Shown here: piece by piece, positions 42,374 to 50,353 of the stretch
How the letters are laid out: the number at the start of each line of letters is the position of its first letter
How positions within the stretch are numbered: position 1 is the stretch's first letter
DNA from: an uncultured Prevotellaceae bacterium
Lineage (GTDB): Bacteria > Bacteroidota > Bacteroidia > Bacteroidales > Bacteroidaceae
Assembly: GCA_902762565.1 (NCBI GenBank)
Contig: CACWOS010000032.1
Location: 1 to 53,149, forward strand
Direction: 5' to 3'
Length of the DNA: 53,149 nt
The notes under the pieces: model-generated
Database searches by the model: none
Seen by the model: the letters and a program-made list of their open reading frames with translations, nothing else
Told to the model about the DNA's origin: nothing
Position numbers and translations under genes: made by a program

Positions 42374-42727
42374 ATGTTTGGCGCAACAGAAATATACTTT
42401 GGTACTAAGGTAAAAATAGATAAGAGGCTTAGGGATGAAATCCTTAAAGAGTTCTCTGGTGATACTATCCGCTATCATTATGAGGTAATGAACGAGGTTT
42501 GGCTGACTGTAGAGGAGTTATCTAAACAAATACAATTCTTTAGCAAGTCATGGTTAAAGGATTACGGGCATTATCTTCCAAGAGAGCATGTCGTATATGA
42601 GGATAAAAAAGGCGTAGAACATAAATCAAGTTGGTGCTATCCGCTGCATAGAATCCGACGAATGGTGGCTGAGGGACAAATACATTTTCACGTGAAAAGT
42701 GATAAAGAAGAAACTACGAATATCTAA
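42374..42727 (+). CDS. Hypothetical island protein
   Basis: 117 residues from the ATG at 42374 (the frame opens earlier inside the DUF4238 gene). Starts MFGATEIYFGTKVKIDKRLR and contains FSKSWLKDYGHYLPREHVVY. Soluble, mixed charge, no signal or membrane segment. I do not recognise a family. Same strand and close spacing make it part of the island operon. Confidence 0.6.
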   Translation: MFGATEIYFGTKVKIDKRLRDEILKEFSGDTIRYHYEVMNEVWLTVEELSKQIQFFSKSWLKDYGHYLPREHVVYEDKKGVEHKSSWCYPLHRIRRMVAEGQIHFHVKSDKEETTNI

Positions 42728-42806
42728 CAATCGGTTGTAACATGGTGCTTGCGAACAATGATAGGATAGAAAAAATCACGGGGACAGGGTACTTGTTTTC
42801 TAATCA

Positions 42807-43850
42807 ATGAGTAAAAAACAGAAAGATTTGATTAACTTTGCAGACGATATGAACGAGAAAACAATAAGAGAAGCGTTGCTGAAAGGTGAGCGAGTGACCT
42901 TGGAGTGCAAACGGGCGAAGGCTGAGGTGCCAAAATCTATATGGCAGACGTATTCGGCTTTTGCCAATACCATAGGCGGACTGATTCTGCTTGGCGTGGA
43001 TGAAAACTTGCAAGAGAAGGACGTTAGTAAGCGATTCCAGATAATTGGTGTGGACGAGCCAAGCAAGATTATTACAGACTTCTGGAATACCCTCAACAGC
43101 GACAAGGTGAATGAGAACATTCTCGTTGACAGCGATGTGGAGGTGGTGAATGTGGATGGAGCGCAGATCGTCTGCATCCATGTGCCTCAGGCAGACTGGA
43201 TGGCAAAGCCAATCTATTTGAACGGCAATGTATATAAAGGTACGTATAGGCGCAACAACGAAGGTGACTATCATTGCGCAGAGGCTCAGGTAAAGGCTAT
43301 GATACGTGACTCTAACGCTGATGGTAACGATAGCATTCTGATAGAGTATTATGGCATGGATGATATTGATCCTGATTCTTTGCGTCAGTATCGCACAGAG
43401 TTCAGACTGGAGAATAATACCCATGTTTGGAATCAGGTTGATGACAAGACTTTCCTCAGAAATCTTGGTGGATATACTGAAGATAGGCAGACTGGTAGAG
43501 AGGGTCTGACATTGGCAGGACTGATGATGTTTGGCAAAGGACTCGCCATAAGAGACAGATTTGCTAACTTCCGCATGGACTATCTGGACATGAGCCATCT
43601 TGTGGGTGATGAGCGTTATCACGACCGACTGACATACGATGGACTTTGGGAAAACAACCTTTATCAGTTCTTCCGCATTGTCTCACCTAAAATCCAGTTT
43701 GACTTGCCAAAGCCATTTAAACTGGAGAAAGGATGGAAAAGAAAAGATGACACACCACAACGCGAAGCTGTCCGTGAAGCCTTTACGAATTCGATTATCC
43801 ACTGCGATATAATGGCGACCGCCTTTGTTTCCGTAATCCAGGACTGCTAA
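42807..43850 (+). pseudogene. AlbA_2/Schlafen-type ATP-binding protein, N-terminal part (frameshifted)
   Basis: N-terminal two-thirds of an AlbA_2 (Schlafen-like) and HATPase_c_4 protein. AlbA_2 is visible in VTLECKRAKAEVPKSIWQTY, SAFANTIGGLILLGVDE; the ATPase block begins with REAVREAFTNSIIHCD, where intact homologues continue through a glycine-rich strand to D-R-L-x-x-x-NPG. Here the frame runs into MATAFVSVIQDC and a stop at 43850, while DRLCFRNPGLLKLP continues in another frame. About 13 residues and the frame are missing, so a small deletion near 43,812-43,817 has broken the gene. Confidence 0.75.
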
Positions 43851-44338
43851 AGTTGCCTGTAGAGACCATCTATCGAGGTGGAAACTCCAAGGCCCGCAAT
43901 CCAAAAATCCAGAATATGCTCCGCATGATTGGCTTTGGTGAGAATGTCGGCTCTGGATTCCCCAAGATTATAGCTGCATGGAAGGAAACCAATTGGGGTG
44001 AACCGCAACTGCTGAACAAACTGGATGTTGACGAAGTTGAACTGGTTCTGCCTGTGCCTTCACCTAAGGCAAGTTCTGTAAATGCCCCTGTAAATGCCCC
44101 TGTAAATGCCCCTGCAAATGCATCTGTAAAACTGAATAAGACTCAATTAGCCATTATAAAAGTTTTATTGAAGGATAATAGAGCTACTTATGAGGATTTA
44201 GCTAAAATAATCGGAGTGGACAGGACTACTATTAGACGTAATATTGCTGTTTTGAAGGAAAAAGGTGTTATCAGACGTGTGGGTGAAGATAAAAATGGAT
44301 ATTGGGAAGTGCTAATTGCCATTGATAATGTTGTTTAG
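43817..44338 (+). pseudogene. AlbA_2/Schlafen-type ATP-binding protein, C-terminal part
   Basis: Continuation of the broken gene: DRLCFRNPGLLKLPVETIYR and GGNSKARNPKIQNML, IGFGENVGSGFPKI complete the HATPase_c_4 region. A VNAP-repeat linker and a winged helix-turn-helix (LNKTQLAIIKVLLKDNRATY, EDLAKIIGVDRTTIRRNIAVL) follow. The TTG at 43853 could restart translation and leave a free winged-helix fragment, but the ATP site is split. Such proteins are usually taken as transcription or RNA/DNA-linked regulators. Confidence 0.72.
44078..44125 (+). repeat. 12-bp tandem repeat coding VNAP linker
   Basis: Three perfect copies of GTAAATGCCCCT (44078-44089, 44090-44101, 44102-44113) and one degenerate copy (to 44125) give VNAPVNAPVNAPANAS, a flexible linker before the winged helix. 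Such repeats change copy number easily. Confidence 0.85.
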
Positions 44339-44428
44339 GGGGCTTATTCAGTGGTGTAAATGTGGTGCATTATATAAAAAGAAAATCCGCAAGATTCTGT
44401 ATATTAGTTTCTTGCGAATGATCCAAAA

Positions 44429-44535
44429 CCTGCTATACCTGCTGTGATTTGGTATAAACATCTGGAAATAAACGACATAGTTATAGCAGGATAACCCTAA
44501 AAACCTGCTATTAACCTGCTATCAACCCGCTATGA
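44429..44535. repeat. Cluster of CCTGCTAT-type units (iteron-like), including first 38-bp direct repeat
   Basis: CCTGCTATA (44429), CCTGCTGTGA (44438), an inverted TATAGCAGG (44482-44490), CCTGCTATTAA (44504), CCTGCTATCAA (44515) and CCCGCTATGA (44526). The last three lie inside 44498-44535, which is identical to 46049-46086. No gene overlaps this cluster. Confidence 0.85.
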
Positions 44536-44565
44536 AAGCAATATAAATGCAACTTTTGAGGTCTT

Positions 44566-44616
44566 ATTTCGGGCGGAAACATTAAAAAGTCTCAAGTTTC
44601 CGCCCGAAATATTTTT
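44566..44616. terminator. 15-bp inverted repeat between the island and the ATPase gene
   Basis: Perfect arms ATTTCGGGCGGAAAC (44566-44580) and GTTTCCGCCCGAAAT (44596-44610) with a 15-nt loop, then ATTTTT on the plus strand. It could terminate the forward island operon and, from the other side, the ATPase gene, which ends 16 bp away. Confidence 0.75.
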
Positions 44617-44626
44617 GATTGAAATA

Positions 44627-45880
44627 TCACACTTCCATCAACCATTTCCACACCGGCACCACGGGAATTCCCTCTTTCGTGCCCTCCTCATCATACGTAA
44701 TCAGCAGGCACTTCCAGTCCTTGTGCGCCTTGGCATACTTCACCAGTGGCGGCATCTCCCTATTATAAGTTGCGTCCTCCTTGATGCTGTACGACACTTG
44801 AATAGCCAGTTTCTCGTCAGACACTATGAAATCTATCTCCTTCTCCGCGTTCAGGAAAAGCACATCCTTCTTGCCATACCGCCTGCACAGTTCCACCGCC
44901 ACCATGTTCTCCAGTAGCGACGTCTCTGAGTTCATCAAGAACAGGTTCAGCAGACCATTGTCAACGAAGTAGTATTTCTTCTGCGTCTCCTTCTCCGTCA
45001 GCTTGCCCACCTCATTCTCCATGGGCAGTATCAGCCAACTGTCAGAAGCGTAATCCACATAGTCTATCGTAGTAGGCACACTGATAGGCGACCCCGTTGC
45101 CACTATCACATTCTTCAGTCTGTTATACGACAGTGGCTGCTTCACGCTCTCAGCCATCTTCTTGATCAGGATGTTCAGCACCCTGTCGTTCTTGATGTTG
45201 TTTCGGGCACAAATGTCACCCAGGTAGATTTTCTGATACAAGCTCGACAGCATTGCCCGTTTATTTTTAAATGACAATATCTCCGGTAGACCGCCAAAAT
45301 AGAAATATTCGTTCAGATGCCGCTTCACCTCGCTCCGCTGTATCGTGTCATACTCCCAATGCTTCTTCAGTTCCACCTGCTGCGCTGCCAGATACTCTTT
45401 GAATGAATATGGGTACGCATCATAGATAAAGAAGCGTCCGCCCAGCGTAGTGGCCACCTCCTTGCTCAGCATTTTCGCATTGCTACCAGTCACATAGACC
45501 CTATATTTCGCATCAGTCAACCTCCGCACAAACTTATCCCAATGCGGAATGTTCTGCACCTCATCCAGAAATACTACGGGCTTCTTGCCATATAGTTCCA
45601 GATGAGCCTCCAGCAGACTGTTGAAGTCTTCCGTCTGAAACTCTGCCAGACGCTCATCCTCAAAGTCCACAAATAGAATCTCGTCCCAACCTTTTCCTGC
45701 TGCCTGAAGCTGACGCACACGCTGATATAGCAGGTACGACTTACCTGCATGTCTCACGCCAACTATCACATAGTTACCGTTCTCTTCGAATTCTACAGGA
45801 CGGTTCACAATCACCGCCTCATCCACCTCGCGCTGCTTGCTAATCAGGCACTGCTTGATGACATCTTTACTAATACTCAT
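44627..45880 (-). CDS. AAA_14/DUF4143 ATPase
   Basis: 417 residues. Walker A GVRHAGKSYLL (about 41-51), Walker B PVVFLDEVQNI, sensor VYVTGSNAKML, then the DUF4143 half with YPYSFKEYL, FYFGGLPEIL and a PD-(D/E)xK-like end (VLFLNAEKEIDFIVSDEKLA followed by IQVSY: Glu/Asp and Gln). This family is widespread and often repeated within Bacteroidales genomes; its cellular role is unknown. The gene with its -7 element lies wholly between two 38-bp direct repeats, 1551 bp apart, so it looks like an inserted cassette behind vapE. Confidence 0.9.
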   Translation of the reverse strand: MSISKDVIKQCLISKQREVDEAVIVNRPVEFEENGNYVIVGVRHAGKSYLLYQRVRQLQAAGKGWDEILFVDFEDERLAEFQTEDFNSLLEAHLELYGKKPVVFLDEVQNIPHWDKFVRRLTDAKYRVYVTGSNAKMLSKEVATTLGGRFFIYDAYPYSFKEYLAAQQVELKKHWEYDTIQRSEVKRHLNEYFYFGGLPEILSFKNKRAMLSSLYQKIYLGDICARNNIKNDRVLNILIKKMAESVKQPLSYNRLKNVIVATGSPISVPTTIDYVDYASDSWLILPMENEVGKLTEKETQKKYYFVDNGLLNLFLMNSETSLLENMVAVELCRRYGKKDVLFLNAEKEIDFIVSDEKLAIQVSYSIKEDATYNREMPPLVKYAKAHKDWKCLLITYDEEGTKEGIPVVPVWKWLMEV

Positions 45881-45928
45881 ATAAATTGTATTTAATAATA
45901 TTCATGCAATTTTATTAAGTTTGGTTTG

Positions 45929-45936
45929 CAAATTTA
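45929..45936 (-). promoter_or_regulatory. -7 element for the AAA_14 gene
   Basis: Minus-strand TAAATTTG fits TAnnTTTG, 48 nt before the ATG. A second candidate, TACCTTTG, lies at 46025-46032, also inside the repeat-bounded segment. Confidence 0.5.
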
Positions 45937-46048
45937 GGCATTTTCTATAAAATAAAATTGATAAGCTCAGAGTTTTTGCAAAATTTTCACACTTTTTTAT
46001 CGTAAACCCATAATTTCATACCTCCAAAGGTAACACGAGAAAAGATGG

Positions 46049-46086
46049 TAAAAACCTGCTATTAACCTGCTATCAACCCGCTATGA
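46049..46086. repeat. Second 38-bp direct repeat, overlapping the vapE stop
   Basis: Identical over 38 bp to 44498-44535, with internal units CCTGCTATTAA (46055), CCTGCTATCAA (46066) and CCCGCTATGA (46077). Its last bases contain the final codon and TAG stop of the reverse-strand vapE gene (46081-46083). Confidence 0.92.
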
Positions 46087-47523
46087 TTTCTTTAGTTGCA
46101 GGTAGTAGCCGCGTGTCCCTGTGTTTCCACCGCGAGGCCAACGCAGAGCCTTCAAAATCTTGCCGAGTTTGATGATGTTGGGTACGTCGCTGGCTTTCAG
46201 GTGCTTGGAGAGCTCCTTTTGGATGTCCTGCACTTGCCAGAGATTCTCTCGTTGGTGGTCGGTGGCAGGAACAAAGAGGTTCGTCAGCACCTCTTCTATT
46301 GATGAGGCTTGCTGGTAGGGGCGGTTGTGACGCTGTATCTCCTGTTCGTCATCGCTGGTAAACCAGTAGAGCGCGTTGCGCACCTGCAGTTCATAGACGG
46401 CCTGGGCATACATCTGCTTGTAGGGTATGCGACCGCTCATATCTACTTCATCCGTCACCTCGACACACAGGTAGCGGCGCGAGCCGTCACCAGCTGGCAG
46501 TGGTGTGAGGTCGTTGGTGGTGGCGATGAACGAGCAGAGGCGCGGTGTCATGGTGTACTGGTCGCTGCGCATCTTACGGATCTGCACGTCCTTCTCTGTC
46601 AGCAGGCGTTTGATTTTGGCCTGCTCGCGATCCGTCTTGGCATTATACTCGTCGATGCATACCAGCCACATACGTCCCAAGACACGCTCCACCTGTTCAG
46701 CATTGTCCATCTTGATGTCATCCATATAATATTCGCGCATCGAGGGCGGCAGGATGTTTTTGCAGAAGTTCGACTTCTTGATGCCTTGTCCGCCAATGAG
46801 CATGGGTACCATCGAGTTGCCGTAGTCGCGATTGATGTCTAGTGCTTGGGCCACCATCGCTAAGAACCAGCGGTGGAAGTACTTCGGCCACTGCTGATAG
46901 TTGGTGGGCAGACGACGGGCGAAGTCTTCGATATAGTCAGCCTTGCCGTCCCACTCGCCACAGCCAGCCAGAAATTCGTGTACGGGATTATAGTCCTTGA
47001 TGTGGGCTGACTCGAGGTAGATGCGAATGTCGTTCATCCAGCTCTCGCCACCCTCCTTCATCTGCTCCACCACCATTGACTTCAACAGACGGTCGGTCAG
47101 CGGCTGCCAAGGCTTGAAAGCCAAGTCGTTAGGGCGGAATTCCGTCAGCTGCTTCACCACATTGTAGCGCAACTGGTAGCGACGCTGTGGGTCGTGGCTC
47201 ATGCGACATCCATGTGCCAACGACTGTTCGTCCACTATCAGGTCGCACATCGTCAGACTTGTATAGATGCGTGCGGCACATTCGTGCGCCGTCTTCAGGA
47301 AAGCCAGATACTTGTCGGTATCCAGTGTCTTATCCGTTAATACCCAGGGCTTTTCGTCGTTGCTATACTGGCAGCGCACCACTACTTTCAGCGTCACGCC
47401 GCTCACACCTGCAAAGGCCAGCAGCGTATAGGGCAGCTGCGCCACGCGGTTTTTCAGTTCCCTAACCTGGCGCAGGCCCTCTGGACAAGGAATGTCGAGC
47501 AACAGCAACTGGCTGAACGACAA
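46081..47523 (-). CDS. VapE-like primase/helicase (start unclear)
   Basis: VapE family, superfamily 3-like helicase domain seen in staphylococcal islands and in Bacteroidetes. From the TTG at 47523 it has 480 residues: Walker A position reads GGQGIKKS (244-251), where a Gly is expected before Lys-Ser; Walker B is VCIDEYNA (Asp291, Glu292), and FIATTNDLTPLPAGDGSRRY is the sensor/arginine region. Conserved-looking coding continues upstream to 47628 (NLPYLVFSATFGKRGLEHPL), but there is no ATG or GTG in that stretch, only an in-frame stop at 47629-47631. The N-terminal BT4734-like part is shortened. It lies directly behind the HU-like gene. Confidence 0.8.
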   Translation of the reverse strand: MSFSQLLLLDIPCPEGLRQVRELKNRVAQLPYTLLAFAGVSGVTLKVVVRCQYSNDEKPWVLTDKTLDTDKYLAFLKTAHECAARIYTSLTMCDLIVDEQSLAHGCRMSHDPQRRYQLRYNVVKQLTEFRPNDLAFKPWQPLTDRLLKSMVVEQMKEGGESWMNDIRIYLESAHIKDYNPVHEFLAGCGEWDGKADYIEDFARRLPTNYQQWPKYFHRWFLAMVAQALDINRDYGNSMVPMLIGGQGIKKSNFCKNILPPSMREYYMDDIKMDNAEQVERVLGRMWLVCIDEYNAKTDREQAKIKRLLTEKDVQIRKMRSDQYTMTPRLCSFIATTNDLTPLPAGDGSRRYLCVEVTDEVDMSGRIPYKQMYAQAVYELQVRNALYWFTSDDEQEIQRHNRPYQQASSIEEVLTNLFVPATDHQRENLWQVQDIQKELSKHLKASDVPNIIKLGKILKALRWPRGGNTGTRGYYLQLKKS

Positions 47524-47587
47524 CGGATGCTCCAGACCCCGCTTGCCGAACGTAGCCGAGAAGACCAGGTATGGCAGATTTTTCGTG

Positions 47588-48211
47588 TTATATCTCTGTG
47601 TAAATGAATTCTTGTCCTCGTCGTGTCTTCAGTAGAAGGGGAGGGTCGCTCTCAGTCCATTCGTTTAGCTGTTTGCGGGCTGAGTAATAGGTCAGGCCGC
47701 TGTGACGGGCAAAGAGGTGTACGGTGACGTAGCCGTTGTAGCGTTCCAAGCACGTCCGTAGCACTTCGACGAGCCTGTCTTTGTTGGCCAGGAGTTCCTG
47801 TGTGTTGGCATTGTCTATACGACGGAACCCATTGTTCCATTGTTCGAGGGCCTCGTTCCAGTGCTTGCCAGGATTATATTCCACACCGTTGAACCTGATG
47901 TCGCGTGGTGACACATCGTCTGGGTCGGTAATCTCGCGTGTCAGCATCAGCCGTGGCGCAAACGAACCTATGGGGGTATCAATGCGGTAGCCCATGGCCA
48001 TCACCTCGCCAGCTGCACGGAGAAACACGTCGAAGGCACGCCCCAGTTCACCGAAACGCAGGCCGTAGTTACGGCTGCAGAAGTCTTCAAGGCCCTGCAT
48101 GGTCAGCTTGTCTCTCATCGCAGGTCGTACATAAACAATATTCTTCCCGTCCTTGCCTTTGGCAGGCGTGTGGTGTACCTCAAAGGGCATTCCGTCTTTT
48201 TTCCTTGGCAT
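47588..48211 (-). CDS. HU-like domain protein with winged-helix C-terminus
   Basis: 207 residues. The N-terminal part (PRKKDGMPFEVHHTPAKGKD, FLRAAGEVMAMGYRIDTPIG, SFAPRL) matches the Bacteroidetes HU-like histone group (HU_HIG); the C-terminal part (YNGYVTVHLFARHSGLTYYS, ARKQLNEW, LLKTRRGQEFIYTEI) looks like a winged helix, probably DNA-binding. It follows dedA by 19 bp and precedes the vapE frame, overlapping its 5' extension. Such proteins normally accompany vapE. Confidence 0.8.
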   Translation of the reverse strand: MPRKKDGMPFEVHHTPAKGKDGKNIVYVRPAMRDKLTMQGLEDFCSRNYGLRFGELGRAFDVFLRAAGEVMAMGYRIDTPIGSFAPRLMLTREITDPDDVSPRDIRFNGVEYNPGKHWNEALEQWNNGFRRIDNANTQELLANKDRLVEVLRTCLERYNGYVTVHLFARHSGLTYYSARKQLNEWTESDPPLLLKTRRGQEFIYTEI

Positions 48212-48230
48212 AGCGTAAAAAGTTCGTAAG

Positions 48231-48857
48231 TCAGGCAGCCTTTTTCTTCATCCATGTCTTGACAGCAAACCAGACGATAGCGGCAATGACGAGGGCGATG
48301 ATGATGAGTTTGATGTACTCGGCATACTCGCTGATTTTGTCGTTGAGCTGGTCCTCAGGTACGATGGCGTGCAAATACCAGCCAAGTCCAGCGAGTATGG
48401 CGTGCCAGCAACCAGCACCGATGGTGGTGTAGAGCAGGAACTTGCCGTAGTGCATGCGAGCTAGTCCGGCAGGAATGCTGATGAGGTGACGAATGCCAGG
48501 AATCAGTCGGCCTGTCAGTGTGGCTACGATGCCGTGGTCGTCGAAGTAACGCTCTGACTTCTCGACCTTCTCTTGATTCAGCAGGCACATTTTGCCCCAC
48601 TTGCTGTTGGCAAACTTATAGATGACGGGACGGCCTACGTAGAGGGCTACGAAATAGTTGATGGAGGCACCCAGGTCGGCACCGATGGTGGCAAAGAGAA
48701 TGACGAGCCACACGTCAAGTTGTCCGCTGGCGGCATGATAAGCTGCAGGGGTGACGACGAATTCAGAGGGCACGGGGACTACGGTGCTCTCGAGAAGCAT
48801 CAGAAACAGAATGGTGCCGTAGTTTAGATTACCTAAAAGTGTTGTTATAAAGTTCAT
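48231..48857 (-). CDS. DedA-family membrane protein
   Basis: 208 residues of the DedA/SNARE-associated family, proposed undecaprenyl-phosphate or phospholipid flippases. FLMLLESTVVPVPSEFVVTP, GADLGASINYFVALYVGRP, a second re-entrant block TGRLIPGIRHLISIPAG (conserved R/P residues) and a C-terminal helix with a basic end (VKTWMKKKAA). About four membrane helices plus two re-entrant loops. It follows the TPR gene by 34 bp, apparently in the glnS operon. Confidence 0.92.
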   Translation of the reverse strand: MNFITTLLGNLNYGTILFLMLLESTVVPVPSEFVVTPAAYHAASGQLDVWLVILFATIGADLGASINYFVALYVGRPVIYKFANSKWGKMCLLNQEKVEKSERYFDDHGIVATLTGRLIPGIRHLISIPAGLARMHYGKFLLYTTIGAGCWHAILAGLGWYLHAIVPEDQLNDKISEYAEYIKLIIIALVIAAIVWFAVKTWMKKKAA

Positions 48858-48891
48858 TCTTTTTTCATTATTATGTTATATTATTATTCCG

Positions 48892-50349
48892 TTATTCCGA
48901 AATGTTTTGGAGACGCTGTTCCATGTATGGGACGTATTCACTGATGGGTGTGCCCTCAGGAAAGAGGCAACTGAGAACGCCTTTCGCTTCCTGTGGGTCA
49001 TTGTCAACAGCTAGGCGCAGATACTTCATGAAGTCATCTGAACGGTGTAAGTCGTAACAGCATAGTGCCATATAGGCATTGCCGCTCTTGTAGTCAGGGT
49101 TGTACTCTTTGACCATTTTGAAGAACTTGAGCAGCATCTGATAACAAGCCTCTAGATAGCGGTTGTCATAGAGCGACACAATGATGCGCAATATCACGTT
49201 GGGATCATTATGGCTTTGATGAATGGCTTGTCGGAATACTTCCTGCGCCTCTACTATCAATTGGTTCTGCAACAGAATGTGACCCTTAACCACCTGAGCG
49301 TCAATATGGTCGCAATCAAGGGCATCGGTCTTTTCTAGCATCTCGACGGCCTGCTTCACTTGGTGCAGAGCACTATAGCAGAATGCGAGTTCCTGATAGA
49401 TCTGAACGAGATACAAAGAATCTTTAGGGGCTAAAGCCAATGCCATTCGCAAGACGGGTAGTGCCTCTTCGTTTCGGTTCAGATTGACCAGACAAATGCC
49501 TTGGTGCAGTAGTCCGTATTCATCGTCGGGCGTCAGTTCACTATACCTTTTATAGTATTTCATCGCCTCCTCGTAGTTGCCCAAACGGAACAGTCCACTA
49601 GCCTTGCTGTTGACAGCATCAGGGTCGTTAGGATCAATGGCGATGGCGTACTCGGAACTGGTAATGGCATTGGAGTAGTCCTCATTCATGAACTGTACAG
49701 AAGCCAAAGCAGTCCAATAAATCTTTGAGAATGGGTGGTGGTCAATGAGTTCGTTGAATATGCGCTCAGAGTCCTTATATTTGCCGATTCCGAACAGGGT
49801 GCGTGCCATGAGCTCCTTGAAGTCGTCACTCTCATCCCCACGCGAACGCATCATCCATTCGTAGGCTTTCTGGTTCTCGTCGTAGTCAATGTAGAGATTT
49901 GCACAGTCGCGCACAAAGTCTTCGTATTCATCGGGTTCAACACTCTTGCCATACTCGCGCAGATAATTGTCAGCCCCTTGGATGTCGCCTTTAGCAATCA
50001 AGATCTCAGCCACAAGATAGTGGTAGTCTGGATCGTCGTGGCTTTCAATCTCGTCGCAATAGTATTCGGCTTGCGTAAAGTCGCCTATCGCCAAGGCCTT
50101 GCGAGCCTTGAAAACGTTGGGGAGTGTGGCGGAAGGGTAGAGCTCGAGGGCATAGTCGATGGCTTGCTCGGCTTTATCGTTAAATCCCTGCCAAGCATAG
50201 TAGTCGGCCATATCCACTAAGTCATCAGCATCCATAAATGGGGTGGTGCCTGCATTTATGGATGCCTCATAGCTTTTCAGCAATTCTTGAAAATCTTCGC
50301 TTTTAAAGTATTCTTCGTCTATGTTCATTGCAATGTCAAACTTAGACAT
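48892..50349 (-). CDS. TPR-repeat protein
   Basis: 485 residues, almost entirely tetratricopeptide repeats, for example GFNDKAEQAIDYALELYPSA, DYSNAITSSEYAIAIDPNDP and NYEEAMKYYKRYSELTPDDE. Acidic, with no signal peptide or membrane helix, so cytoplasmic scaffold or adaptor. It starts 4 bp after the glnS stop, so it is translated from the glnS mRNA; this glnS-TPR pair is familiar in Bacteroidales. Partner unknown. Confidence 0.9.
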   Translation of the reverse strand: MSKFDIAMNIDEEYFKSEDFQELLKSYEASINAGTTPFMDADDLVDMADYYAWQGFNDKAEQAIDYALELYPSATLPNVFKARKALAIGDFTQAEYYCDEIESHDDPDYHYLVAEILIAKGDIQGADNYLREYGKSVEPDEYEDFVRDCANLYIDYDENQKAYEWMMRSRGDESDDFKELMARTLFGIGKYKDSERIFNELIDHHPFSKIYWTALASVQFMNEDYSNAITSSEYAIAIDPNDPDAVNSKASGLFRLGNYEEAMKYYKRYSELTPDDEYGLLHQGICLVNLNRNEEALPVLRMALALAPKDSLYLVQIYQELAFCYSALHQVKQAVEMLEKTDALDCDHIDAQVVKGHILLQNQLIVEAQEVFRQAIHQSHNDPNVILRIIVSLYDNRYLEACYQMLLKFFKMVKEYNPDYKSGNAYMALCCYDLHRSDDFMKYLRLAVDNDPQEAKGVLSCLFPEGTPISEYVPYMEQRLQNISE

Positions 50350-50353
50350 GAGT

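Noticed and set aside
44429-46086. CCTGCTAT units considered as a CRISPR array
   Set aside because: Units are only 8-11 bp, mostly without spacers, partly inverted, and no cas genes are present.
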